Positions 15,203 through 22,769 of a stretch of 22,870 bases of DNA are shown here, in pieces (the stretch's first letter is position 1; each line of letters begins with the position of its first letter). Source of the stretch: a virus. Made by a program: the position numbers and the translations under genes. The notes beneath the pieces were generated by a model, which saw only the letters and a list, made by a program, of their open reading frames with translations, made no database searches and had not been told where the DNA came from. The DNA is taken from positions 1 through 22,870 of the IMG/VR virus record IMGVR_UViG_3300026094_000039. One strand, written 5' to 3'.

Positions 15203-15808
15203 TTAATATCTATATGATTCTCTCATATTTTTTATTATGTGGTGTCTTTTGTTTCTTTGTTCTAAATCATTCCATCTTGATTTTTGTTTTGAATGAATTC
15301 GATAATTATATACAACCTTATCACAATACCCTATTTTAGCACCATTTTTAAGCATATTAAGGTGGAAATCTAATTCTTCACCATAAAGCAATGTTTCATT
15401 GAATTTAACCTTATTAAACCAAGATGTTTTATATAATCCTGTACCACCCCTTATTGTATTCTTATTAATAAGCTCTGTAACTGTGGGTGTTGTGTTTTCA
15501 GACTTTACAATAAATGAATTATCATTAGAAAAGTTTTTACCATGTCCATGTATGAAATCATAACCATTAATAGCTTTTAACCTATTTTCTATACTATCAG
15601 AAGGCAATAAATCATCTTCATGTAAATAACACCAATATTTTGTATCACATTTTTCAATTCCTCTATTTGTATTATATGACAAATTTTTATCTGAATGCGA
15701 TAGTATTAATTTACATTTAATTGTTTGATTTTTTACACTCTGTATAGCTTCGTTTAAAAACCCCCTATCTTTGTTGTAAGGGATTATAACAGTTACACTT
15801 TTAGTCAT
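15203..15808 (-). CDS. glycosyltransferase family 2
   Basis: A 201-residue GT2 enzyme: TVIIPYNKDRGFLNEAIQSV at the start, LSYNTNRGI for nucleotide binding, YLHEDDLLPSDS with the metal-binding Asp residues (63-68), and a GEELDFHLNMLKNGAKIGY block with the catalytic-base-like Glu/Asp, followed by the common YNYRIHSKQKS end. By eye it is more AT-rich than the virion genes, which would fit separate acquisition. It sits 1 nt upstream of the sulfotransferase-like gene on the same strand. Confidence 0.9.
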   Translation of the reverse strand: MTKSVTVIIPYNKDRGFLNEAIQSVKNQTIKCKLILSHSDKNLSYNTNRGIEKCDTKYWCYLHEDDLLPSDSIENRLKAINGYDFIHGHGKNFSNDNSFIVKSENTTPTVTELINKNTIRGGTGLYKTSWFNKVKFNETLLYGEELDFHLNMLKNGAKIGYCDKVVYNYRIHSKQKSRWNDLEQRNKRHHIIKNMRESYRY

Positions 15809-15862
15809 GATTATTATATTTATATCGTTTAGCGTAAAAAAAATCAGGATTATAACTTATTA

Positions 15863-16015
15863 CTATACATCTATGCCTTCATTAATAAGAATATCCAATA
15901 ATTCATCTTCCATTTCTTGCCAGTCATCCAAATTATTATGATTTAAATGACCGCCACCACCTGATCTTAATTCCCAATATAATAGTAGGATAAATTGTTT
16001 TGTTTGCTCTTTCAT
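15863..16015 (-). CDS. 50-residue protein in the glycan insert
   Basis: A short protein with a hydrophobic N-terminal helix (FILLLYWELR), a Gly4-His turn and an acidic helical C-terminus (DDWQEMEDELLDILI). Its ATG overlaps the stop of the upstream glycosyltransferase (ATGA), the main reason to believe it is real. It is followed by a 54-nt AT-rich gap with a T8 run (minus strand) before the next gene. Function unknown. Confidence 0.5.
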   Translation of the reverse strand: MKEQTKQFILLLYWELRSGGGGHLNHNNLDDWQEMEDELLDILINEGIDV

Positions 16016-16641
16016 CGGCTTATTAGTGGGTTTCGTTTCCGTTCTTCGGGATGCATTAAGCTCTTATGATCCCCGTGATAAGCTAAGGATTTTTTAGGAA
16101 TATACATAGGAACATTTGCCTTATAGAATTTCCTTGATTGCTGTTGACCTACCCCCGAACTAATACCATCTACCTTGAACCGCATCGGATTAATCCAATC
16201 CATATCAAAACCCAATACTTCCAATGCTTGGCGGTTGCAGAAATAGTTACAGTCAACATACGATCCGAATATTCTATCATCTTCCTCTCTGTGCTTTATT
16301 GGTGTCCATCCTCTATGCCCGCCTGCGTTGTGTACGTTATAAGCATAATCCCCTTCCATTGATGCATGGATAGTATGTATTCGGTCTAAGTCAACATTGC
16401 TCAAATCATCCTGTAAAAAGATAAACAAGTCATCATCGGACTCTTTACACATCTGCAACGCATAACGCCACGTGAGCCAAAAGAACTCCTTCCCTAAATG
16501 ATGTAATCGGTAATAATCACATCTATCTATAAACGGTGCGGGATCGTACTCAGAACCATCATCCAATACAACACAATGCCCCACTTCATCGAGTAGCTTA
16601 GAGAGCATTTTTGGGCGGTTGTAGCTGAATATAATGGTCAT
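16012..16641 (-). CDS. glycosyltransferase, GT-A fold, divergent
   Basis: A 209-residue protein with the start MTIIFSYNRPKMLSKLLDE and VVLDDGSEYDP, both typical of GT-A nucleotide-sugar binding, and the metal motif IFLQDDLSNVD (D78-D79). The C-terminal part (VDCNYFCNRQALEVLGF, then a YHGDHKS histidine near the end) resembles GT2/GT-A acceptor-side segments. It is the first of three glycosyltransferases in this insert. The 50-residue gene downstream overlaps its stop. Confidence 0.8.
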   Translation of the reverse strand: MTIIFSYNRPKMLSKLLDEVGHCVVLDDGSEYDPAPFIDRCDYYRLHHLGKEFFWLTWRYALQMCKESDDDLFIFLQDDLSNVDLDRIHTIHASMEGDYAYNVHNAGGHRGWTPIKHREEDDRIFGSYVDCNYFCNRQALEVLGFDMDWINPMRFKVDGISSGVGQQQSRKFYKANVPMYIPKKSLAYHGDHKSLMHPEERKRNPLISR

Positions 16642-16644
16642 TTA

Positions 16645-16797
16645 TTAAAACCTATTATAATATTCTTCTAACACAGACATTATTTCTTCCCACTCTTTCT
16701 GTATATCATCAGGAGCATCAGTCTTTAGCTTTGTGATAAGCTCTTCCTCATCAAAATAAGTCCACTCGCCCCACCAATCAGGTTCAGTAAAAGTCAT
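16645..16797 (-). CDS. 50-residue acidic protein directly after the MuF gene
   Basis: Starts immediately after the MuF stop (TAAATG) and ends 3 nt before the first glycosyltransferase. The sequence is Trp- and Glu/Asp-rich (EPDWWGEWTYFDEEELITK, then a helix ending EEYYNRF), strongly acidic, soluble and without cysteines. Being in the slot that immunity or inhibitor genes occupy next to MuF-effector genes, it might be a partner of the zincin domain; this is position-based inference. No family recognised. Confidence 0.5.
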   Translation of the reverse strand: MTFTEPDWWGEWTYFDEEELITKLKTDAPDDIQKEWEEIMSVLEEYYNRF

Positions 16798-18153
16798 TTA
16801 TGCACCTCTATAACGATTATACAAATTGATAATTTCATCATCGTATTTCTTGCCTGTCTTTAGACCACTATAAACTTCTGAAACAAACTCTTTTGGGTTA
16901 ACTCTTGCATATCTACTAACTCTTTCTACTATATCTCTATGACTTAGACTAAAGAAGTTATCCTTTTGAGCGAATTTAAGATGCGCTATTTCATGGTACG
17001 CTATACCTAACGGGTTATCAGATGACCACCAACCATTATCAAACTGCTCTTTCATTGTTTTATTAGGGTCTAAGAAAAACTTACCTCTTTTATTTAAGAA
17101 TATCTTTTTCTGTGATGGTGATGCCATTGCAGGAACCATAGATTTACCCCTACCTAAAGATTGTATAACAACATCATATCCTTCATCTTCAATAACCTTT
17201 TTCATCTTTCTAAGATTATCAGGTCTATTTGTAGTCCATTCCACATTGGGTAAAGGCTTATTACCACTATCAATTATTTCATTACTACCAAGCCTTTCAT
17301 ATATAATCGTACACCTACAATTAATCGTATTACCCGGGCTTGCTTGTGGGTCGCATGGAACATCCATAGCCTCACCTGATACTAAGAACTGACCTTCTAA
17401 GCCCACAAACTGCCCATCGGCATTCACATGGTCATATCTGTCGTTTGGTTGCAATCCCCTAACTCTTGCATCCCTCGAGCTAAGCCAACCTTTCTTTAAG
17501 CTCAATCCCGCCTCTTGTGCCCCTAACAAGCTTCCGTAATTAGATGCTCTTATTATCTCTGTTCTGCCTATAAGCCTCCCTCTATTGCGTGAAAGCCCAT
17601 AATCATTGTCTAACATTCGGGCAAAATCATCAATACTAAGCCCTTCCTGTATTGCTTGCGTTAATACACGGTCAACAGCATTACGTGTTGTGTTTGATAT
17701 GTTCTGTATTAAATCAACAGTATTGCGAGATAGCCAAGCATTTATAACAGATTCCCAATTAATACCTGTCTTAGTAACCTTTATGTCATGTTCTGCTTTT
17801 AATCGTGAAAGGGTATCTTCCCCAAAGTTTTGCATTACCCTTCGGTATAATTGCCGAAATGCGTTCCTTACTGGCGTTTCATCTACATCTAATCGGAAGT
17901 TAAAGTCTTTTGCTTCTAAGGCGGGCTTAGCTTGCTGTCTTATCGCTTTTGTGAATAGATTAGTAGCATATCCTAAATATCCCCATCGTTTAGAGTCTAT
18001 GCTTTTCCATGTCATGCGAGATTTACTCTCATCCCGCCACATCGAGATACAAATAGCAACAGCTTGTTCTCTATCGGTTCCTTCGTTTACTACAACAGGA
18101 ATACAACGGTCTAAGAATTGCGCTCTGTTCTCATTCGGTTTTGGCTTTGGCAT
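16798..18153 (-). CDS. minor head protein (MuF) with C-terminal zincin-like domain
   Basis: A 451-residue protein with three parts. Residues 3-42 are a small Cys-containing module (NENRAQFLDRC, then REQAVAICISMWRDE) often found at the ends of phage portal and head proteins. Residues about 60-286 are the MuF/SPP1 gp7 head-morphogenesis domain: a helical region, GRLIGRTEIIRASNYG, and the Cys/His-type end with DGQF, SPGNTINCRCTI. Residues about 300-451 carry a predicted zinc metallopeptidase domain: an edge-strand region KKIFLNKRGKFFL, the HExxH motif HEIAH at 387-391, and a downstream Glu in SRYARVNPKEFVSEVY (E426) as likely third ligand. MuF proteins are packaged in the head and may be injected. 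The fusion could be an effector, an assembly protease, or a degenerate passenger. Confidence 0.85.
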   Translation of the reverse strand: MPKPKPNENRAQFLDRCIPVVVNEGTDREQAVAICISMWRDESKSRMTWKSIDSKRWGYLGYATNLFTKAIRQQAKPALEAKDFNFRLDVDETPVRNAFRQLYRRVMQNFGEDTLSRLKAEHDIKVTKTGINWESVINAWLSRNTVDLIQNISNTTRNAVDRVLTQAIQEGLSIDDFARMLDNDYGLSRNRGRLIGRTEIIRASNYGSLLGAQEAGLSLKKGWLSSRDARVRGLQPNDRYDHVNADGQFVGLEGQFLVSGEAMDVPCDPQASPGNTINCRCTIIYERLGSNEIIDSGNKPLPNVEWTTNRPDNLRKMKKVIEDEGYDVVIQSLGRGKSMVPAMASPSQKKIFLNKRGKFFLDPNKTMKEQFDNGWWSSDNPLGIAYHEIAHLKFAQKDNFFSLSHRDIVERVSRYARVNPKEFVSEVYSGLKTGKKYDDEIINLYNRYRGA

Positions 18154-18395
18154 TACATTTTATTTACATCCCACGTAATTATTCCTTTTGGCTCATGCCT
18201 TGTAGCAAGAACCTCGTAATATGGGACATCTTCACCCACATATACCCTATCAAAAAGCTCAGAAGCACAAGTATAAACCCAAATATCAAATGTTTTTTGC
18301 TCTATATGTATTGGATTAAAACACTCAAACATTCCTGTTTCATCCATTAAATATTTACGTGATATTTCTATTTTGCCTATTTTATCCTTTATCAT
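18153..18395 (-). CDS. small protein between portal and MuF, unknown
   Basis: An 80-residue protein, mixed alpha/beta by eye, with an aromatic-rich middle (FDIWVYTCASELFDRVYVGEDVPYY). It overlaps the portal stop by 14 nt and the MuF start by 1 nt (TAATG), so it is translated with both. It might be a head accessory protein, but no family is recognised and there are no obvious motifs. Confidence 0.65.
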   Translation of the reverse strand: MIKDKIGKIEISRKYLMDETGMFECFNPIHIEQKTFDIWVYTCASELFDRVYVGEDVPYYEVLATRHEPKGIITWDVNKM

Positions 18396-19794
18396 ATTCT
18401 TCCTTTAATCGTTTTATTTCTTCCTCATTTAACGGAATATTATCCAAAGAGTCAAATGGAATCAGGTTAGCAGGTAGCAGATACTTTGGAAGGCTTTCAT
18501 CCGGTTCATAGCCTAATTCACTTTGCTTTGTTTGCGTGTCAATCCACCAAGCATCTTTCAGCCAATCTACTTTCTCACTGTTATCCTGCTGTATAGCGTG
18601 AATAGCTTGCAGGTCATAATCTATATGATACGTGTATTTATCGTTAAAGTGTGGAGTGATATGCCGGTTCATTTCCGCATAATCACGCTCTAAGGTGGGG
18701 ATGACATTATCTAAGTACAATTGCTTCCTTGCTTGTACGTAGTTACTATACGTTGAGCTATCGCTGTCATTAAGCAATATAGACGGATACCCATACACAT
18801 TGCATAAATCCCTTTGTGATAACTTACCTGCTTCAATAATCTCAAGGTCAACAGGTGGGTGTCCGAATTGCTGATAGCCCATCTTAGTAGTGAAGGTAAG
18901 GAATGATTTAAAGTTATCAGGCCCTTGATTGCGTTTAAGAAAGTTCTGTATCTGTGATTGCTGTTCAGGCGTTATCTCATCATACATCTCATTTTCAGGA
19001 TATAACATGCCCGAAGCACCACCATTATTCAATGATATAGACAAAGCCGTCTTAGCATCGTTACCTAATCGTAATGATCTACGTGCTGACTTCAACGGGC
19101 TCTGACCATATAGATGCGAACCGGGACTATCATAATCAGGATTCCAATACTTCCAATGCATAACCTGTTCAGGGTCTATCTTAGCCCCTAAGTTACCGTA
19201 TAATTCAATTTGATAGCCTTGTATAAGCTCTTGTGTTCCGCCATCAGCCAAAATACGTGTCCATTGTGAAGGCATTACCCACATTTCCCCTATCCTGCCA
19301 TCACTTAACATATTCATATACGTATAAGAATTGCCTGTAAGGTACTGAAATCCCTTCGTATTCTCATACCATTCGGGGAAGGCTTGGAGTGGGTTAGGTC
19401 GTTCTAAGAGCTTATATAGATCATTATCAGGCTCGACTTCTTCAAAGGCTTCTTCCTTGATGTTTATAATCCGATCTACTTGCTTTTCAGTAGCACCTGC
19501 CCGAAGCATAGACTTGTACCGGTTGTACTGCTTTGCCTTTTCTTTATTAACTACCCTATGAACGACAAAAGGAACGGAAGCTCCCGCCCTTGTTAGCCCG
19601 TTTATGATAGAATAAACATCGGGATTAAATTCATAGCCGTCTTGAATGTAAGCATCTGCATCATCATCGAAGTAGATGGGTGAATTAGCAGATATATACC
19701 GCATGATCTGCCTGTTCATTTGAGCGGGTTTCATAGCCTTGCGTAACCCCGATGCAAGTTGTAGGGATTGCTGTCGCTGTTCTTTATGATTCAT
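18382..19794 (-). CDS. portal protein (HK97 type)
   Basis: A 470-residue portal that forms the DNA-entry vertex ring and the packaging motor docking site. HK97-type features: NPDVYSIINGLTRAGASVPFVVHR near residues 57-80, PLQAFPEWYENTKGFQYLTGNSYTYMN, ELIQGYQIELYG with MHWKYWNPD, PLKSARRSLRLGNDAKTALSISLNNGGASGML in the stem/wing, and the late segment KLSQRDLCNVYGYPSILLND. The acidic, Lys/Glu-rich C-terminus is usual. It follows TerL after a 71-nt gap and overlaps the next gene by 14 nt. Confidence 0.95.
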   Translation of the reverse strand: MNHKEQRQQSLQLASGLRKAMKPAQMNRQIMRYISANSPIYFDDDADAYIQDGYEFNPDVYSIINGLTRAGASVPFVVHRVVNKEKAKQYNRYKSMLRAGATEKQVDRIINIKEEAFEEVEPDNDLYKLLERPNPLQAFPEWYENTKGFQYLTGNSYTYMNMLSDGRIGEMWVMPSQWTRILADGGTQELIQGYQIELYGNLGAKIDPEQVMHWKYWNPDYDSPGSHLYGQSPLKSARRSLRLGNDAKTALSISLNNGGASGMLYPENEMYDEITPEQQSQIQNFLKRNQGPDNFKSFLTFTTKMGYQQFGHPPVDLEIIEAGKLSQRDLCNVYGYPSILLNDSDSSTYSNYVQARKQLYLDNVIPTLERDYAEMNRHITPHFNDKYTYHIDYDLQAIHAIQQDNSEKVDWLKDAWWIDTQTKQSELGYEPDESLPKYLLPANLIPFDSLDNIPLNEEEIKRLKEEYDKG

Positions 19795-19865
19795 AAGCCT
19801 TTAGTAAAGTTTCGTTAAAAATACAAACTATTCATAAGAAAGGCTAAAAGTAAATTTAGGCATGA
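19795..19865 (-). promoter_or_regulatory. leader of the portal gene
   Basis: A 71-nt AT-rich gap between TerL and portal. It contains a -7-like TATTTTTA (minus strand, 19823-19816) without a clear upstream TTTG, and an inverted repeat (19796-19802 agccttt against 19839-19845 aaaggct, plus-strand notation) that could fold the start region. A CTTATGAAT-type sequence is found both at the start codon and again about 40 nt upstream, where it opens a 5-codon reading frame that ends at once. The 16-nt palindromic repeat adjoins the gap at the TerL stop. Evidence for a functional promoter is weak. Confidence 0.3.
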
Positions 19866-19870
19866 CTAAA
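19855..19870 (-). repeat. 16-nt palindromic repeat, copy 2
   Basis: TTTAGGCATGACTAAA on the plus strand, one base from the copy at 13378. It spans the TerL stop codon (19868-19866) and lies about 60 nt before the portal ATG. Flanking AGCTAA is also seen near copy 1, so the similar region may be a little longer than 16 nt. Confidence 0.5.
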
Positions 19871-21203
19871 AGCTAAGTATTTGCATTGTTCTGCGCTTTC
19901 TTACAATCTCATTACGCATGGCATTAGCATACACAACAGCATCGCCTTTATCTGGTGATCTACCTAATCGTTTCTTTATATCGTCTTTAGGCTCTACCTG
20001 TATCATCTTCTCACCCTTAATAGCATAACGTGGTGCTGTAAGGTCTGTCATAAGCTCCTCATCACTCATATCTATTCTGATACGCTTATTCTTAACATCT
20101 TCTCTGAATTGCCACCACATTTGGCTTCTAAGGTTCTTAAACTCATAGCTTTCATATTGTGCTGTGGCTTTGGCTCCTGATATAATCTCTACTGCTTTCT
20201 GTCCTTTGGCTTTCATATTATCAAAAACACCCGCCCCTAAACCAACCGTATCAATACCGCAGTTATTAGGTGTTATATTCTCTTTCTGTATAAACTCAAT
20301 AAGCATATCACCAACTTCTACGGTATCCTTACCTTTATGCTCTACAATCTTCTCCAACCAATTTCCATTCATTTTGGCAAACGATGTCTTATCATCACCA
20401 TAACGGGCTATATCAGCACCGACATAATTCATGCCGGGCTTCTTATCAACGTCTTTAAGTGCTATCAAGTCCTCAAAAGTAACAAGGGCATCAGGATCAT
20501 CGGCATATTCCCAATTACCATATTTAAGCCTTTGCTTCTGTGCTTCGTTTACAAGGCTTTCAAGTGTTTCGGCTGTGCCTTCTTCCCTGTATTTATTGTC
20601 TGAGTATAAAGATTGAATAAACGCATAATCATCAGGAAGCTCATTCTGTTTATCGGGCAGGTAAAAAGTAGTATAAAGCCAATTCTTAGCAGGGTTACAC
20701 GTTAAAAGTATCTTTCCAGGATTAATATCATACAAATCGTTCAGATGCTGTCCTATTCTTGTTTTAAGGACATCAAACGCTCCAAAGGGTATTTCACCTG
20801 CCTCTTCTATCCAACCTCCTGTATATTCCGATGAGCCAAAACGCTGAAATAAAGGATCAGATGGGTATTGCTTTAATTCGAGTAAGTCGATACGAGATCC
20901 ATTTGAAAAAGATATGTAATGATCTTGACCGTTATACCTGTAATCATCTTTAGGTATCTCATATTCCGAACACACTTTAAAGAATGTCTGTAAAGTAGTA
21001 TTACGCAATCGCTTTAGTTCTTCACGACCACAAAACCAACGAGTACCGGGATATTCATAACAATTAGAGATAAGCCAAAACCAACCTAACCAGCTTTTAC
21101 CACCCCTTGCTCCACCACCAAATAATAAGAAGCGTTTATCATCACCCCTAAGTATTTTTAGTGCATTACCTTGCTTCCTATGGAGTTTAACATCCTGTAT
21201 CAA
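19866..21203 (-). CDS. terminase large subunit
   Basis: A 445-residue DNA-packaging motor and nuclease. The ATPase is visible: Walker A GGGARGGKS at 29-37, an E-rich Walker B in GGWIEEAGE (E133/E134), and the coupling motif LLTCNPA at 167-173. The RNase H-like nuclease has VGADIARYGDDKTS (D264), NNCGIDTVGLGAG (D318) and PDKGDAVVYA (D418/D421), the expected acidic triad. Length and order are typical. It overlaps TerS by 4 nt. Confidence 0.95.
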   Translation of the reverse strand: MIQDVKLHRKQGNALKILRGDDKRFLLFGGGARGGKSWLGWFWLISNCYEYPGTRWFCGREELKRLRNTTLQTFFKVCSEYEIPKDDYRYNGQDHYISFSNGSRIDLLELKQYPSDPLFQRFGSSEYTGGWIEEAGEIPFGAFDVLKTRIGQHLNDLYDINPGKILLTCNPAKNWLYTTFYLPDKQNELPDDYAFIQSLYSDNKYREEGTAETLESLVNEAQKQRLKYGNWEYADDPDALVTFEDLIALKDVDKKPGMNYVGADIARYGDDKTSFAKMNGNWLEKIVEHKGKDTVEVGDMLIEFIQKENITPNNCGIDTVGLGAGVFDNMKAKGQKAVEIISGAKATAQYESYEFKNLRSQMWWQFREDVKNKRIRIDMSDEELMTDLTAPRYAIKGEKMIQVEPKDDIKKRLGRSPDKGDAVVYANAMRNEIVRKRRTMQILSF

Positions 21204-21466
21204 TCTTCAATACTTACACTAAAACCTGATAACTCATTGCCACCGCTTGTAACATCAACAGTCTTATGTGGCTTACCATAGCGATACTCTAACCAACACT
21301 TAACAGCTTGGGTATCACCTTCATCTACTTTATCGGCTAACTTCTCCCATACTTCTTTAGGTGCTTTGACGGCATCCATAGTCTCTATAAGGCGTACTTC
21401 ATCTGCTTTAGGCGGTCTCCCTGCCCCTTTTCTCTTACCACCATGATTGTTTTTTTTCTTACTCAT
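21200..21466 (-). CDS. terminase small subunit
   Basis: An 88-residue protein with a basic N-terminal GGKRKGAGRPPK stretch (residues 9-20, AT-hook-like), then a helical part and the sequence YRYGKPHKTVDVTSGGNEL at the C-terminus that is common in short TerS proteins of this type. It recognises the packaging start and recruits TerL. It overlaps TerL by ATGA. It is shorter than most TerS proteins (about 140-170 aa). The 31-nt gap upstream contains nothing notable. Confidence 0.85.
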   Translation of the reverse strand: MSKKKNNHGGKRKGAGRPPKADEVRLIETMDAVKAPKEVWEKLADKVDEGDTQAVKCWLEYRYGKPHKTVDVTSGGNELSGFSVSIED

Positions 21467-21497
21467 GATAAAACTTGATTATTCAAGAGGGTAAATT

Positions 21498-21959
21498 TTA
21501 ATAGTCTTTAAATACGTTAGAATATTTGTGTTCAGATATTTTACTAATAGCGTTAACTAACTCTGTATCAGTAATTTTATACCAATCACCTTTATTTATT
21601 CTTTTTAAAAGCGCATGTAAATCATTTTCAATTTCAAAACAATAATCAACCTTGTTTAAATAAGTAAGACTAATATTCATGTTATGCGATTTGTATAAAG
21701 TAAATCTTTGCTTAGGGTTTTTTCGTTGCGTAACGCCTATTTTATAGTATCCTGTATCTACGTCTTTTATTATATATATCCACCCTGATTGCAATGATAA
21801 TTGTTTCGCCTCTTTTAAAGCCTGTTTCTTTATTTCTTCGTCTTCTAATAAATTGTCCATAAAGTCATTAACAGCTTTATTTATTTTATTAGATATTCCA
21901 GTGCCTTTTTTTCGACCTGCGCCTTTTCTTGAACCACCGTTAAATTTTCTTTTATCCAT
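21498..21959 (-). CDS. GIY-YIG (T5orf172/MUG113-like) protein with TerS-like N-terminus
   Basis: A 153-residue protein. Residues 8-19 (GGSRKGAGRKKG) nearly repeat the basic N-terminal motif of TerS, its neighbour. Residues about 58-130 form a GIY-YIG domain of the T5orf172 type: WIYIIKD (60-66), YYKIGVTQ (71-78), the conserved Arg in KQRF (R85), E111 in IENDLHALL, and the KGDWYKI end. The nuclease residues appear present. Such proteins are nicking or homing-like nucleases; HNH enzymes in the same gene slot assist cos cleavage in other phages. Here a cos-nicking helper or a selfish homing gene are both possible. Confidence 0.8.
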   Translation of the reverse strand: MDKRKFNGGSRKGAGRKKGTGISNKINKAVNDFMDNLLEDEEIKKQALKEAKQLSLQSGWIYIIKDVDTGYYKIGVTQRKNPKQRFTLYKSHNMNISLTYLNKVDYCFEIENDLHALLKRINKGDWYKITDTELVNAISKISEHKYSNVFKDY

Positions 21960-21977
21960 ATTTAAGTGTTTTCTCGA

Positions 21978-22184
21978 TCAATCCTTTACTAAGGAGCGTT
22001 TTCTGTGTTCACATCTTGGGTGATGAGCGTTAATTTCTTCCTTATCTGTTAAATCCCAAACACGCGCCCAATTCATACACTTGCAATCAATAGGTGGGTT
22101 TATAGTTTCAAACACCCTATCATAGTTCTCATCGAACCGTTCTTTATCTTCTACTACCCTCTGTTTATAATCAAATTCACTCAT
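21978..22184 (-). CDS. small Cys/His-rich protein, possible zinc binder
   Basis: A 68-residue protein with acidic N-terminus and a Cys/His-rich centre: CKCMNW at residues 34-39, then HHPRCEH at 54-60 (C34, C36, H54, H55, C58, H60). This CxC-NW...HHxxC pattern occurs in many small phage proteins of unknown role and would bind one zinc ion. It overlaps the upstream 41-residue gene by ATGA and ends 18 nt before the GIY-YIG gene. Confidence 0.65.
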   Translation of the reverse strand: MSEFDYKQRVVEDKERFDENYDRVFETINPPIDCKCMNWARVWDLTDKEEINAHHPRCEHRKRSLVKD

Positions 22185-22306
22185 TTCTTAATAACCTTAA
22201 ACTTTTCATCATGTGGAATCAAATATCCTTTCCTGAATATGTATTTATATTCCTTATGGCTCATCTGTATATCAGTAGGTCGGTATGTGTCGCCTTTACC
22301 GTTCAT
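22181..22306 (-). CDS. 41-residue basic protein, unknown
   Basis: A short protein rich in Lys and Tyr (MNGKGDTYRPTDIQMSHKEY at the start, then FRKGYLIPHDEKFKVIKK). Its TGA overlaps the ATG of the zinc-binder gene (ATGA), which supports translation. An upstream in-frame GTG exists, but the ATG is preferred. No family recognised. Confidence 0.45.
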   Translation of the reverse strand: MNGKGDTYRPTDIQMSHKEYKYIFRKGYLIPHDEKFKVIKK

Positions 22307-22368
22307 CTGTCTATGGTTAAAAGTTAATCCCACTACCACCGTTCAAAGTGATAGGGGTATGGAGTAAA

Positions 22369-22386
22369 CCTTACTTAGATGTAAGG
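22369..22386 (-). other. hairpin in the gap 22307-22446
   Basis: CCTTAC-ATCTAA-GTAAGG on the minus strand: a perfect 6-bp stem with a 6-nt loop in the 140-nt gap between two small genes. No U-tract follows, so it is not a standard terminator. The rest of the gap shows no clear gene; a 21-codon frame at 22400-22465 was not accepted. Confidence 0.35.
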
Positions 22387-22446
22387 GATGGGTACAAATT
22401 TAATCGTGTATTACGTCTTTCATTTTAACAGGAGGTATTTCATAAG

Positions 22447-22650
22447 TCAAATCCCATAAATCCATTTAAATTTATCAGTGTTTATTAATTGGTCTTTATC
22501 ACGTGAAATCATAGCGCCAATAAGTTTCATATTATCCTCAGTCCATATATCCCATTCACGTTTAACAAAACTTTCAGCATCTTCCATGCTTTTATGCGTA
22601 GCTGTTAAATGATTGCCTTGTTTATGATATGTTCTCGAATAATATTTCAT
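22447..22650 (-). CDS. 67-residue protein, unknown
   Basis: A small soluble protein with Tyr/His-rich start (KYYSRTYHKQGNHLT), an acidic helix (SMEDAESFVKREWDIW) and a short end (DKFKWIYGI). Its start overlaps a possible membrane peptide by ATGA. I do not recognise a family; small genes like this are common before the terminase in many phages. Confidence 0.55.
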   Translation of the reverse strand: MKYYSRTYHKQGNHLTATHKSMEDAESFVKREWDIWTEDNMKLIGAMISRDKDQLINTDKFKWIYGI

Positions 22651-22769
22651 TTATTTATAGATACCTTATATTCATAAAATGACTTAATAAATACAATTAT
22701 TGCATACAATAAACATACAATGCTTATTTTAAGGATTGCTGTCAGTAAATTAATAATTACTAAATCCAA
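22647..22769 (-). CDS. possible 40-residue membrane peptide (TTG start)
   Basis: An open frame from a TTG codon that would give a peptide with hydrophobic stretches (DLVIINLLTAILKISIVCLLYAIIVFI) interrupted by one Lys, then a short charged end. It ends in an ATGA overlap with the next gene, which is the main support. It overlaps the previous small gene by 20 nt. No ATG is available, so it may be a chance reading frame. Confidence 0.25.
   Translation of the reverse strand: MDLVIINLLTAILKISIVCLLYAIIVFIKSFYEYKVSINK

Noticed and set aside
17606-18178. 190-codon plus-strand frame opposite the MuF gene
   Set aside because: Antisense to the well-supported MuF domain; no domain, RBS or neighbouring plus-strand genes.
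22400-22465. 21-codon minus-strand frame (starts MDLWDLTYEIPP)
   Set aside because: Very short, overlaps the end of the 67-residue gene, and has no other support.
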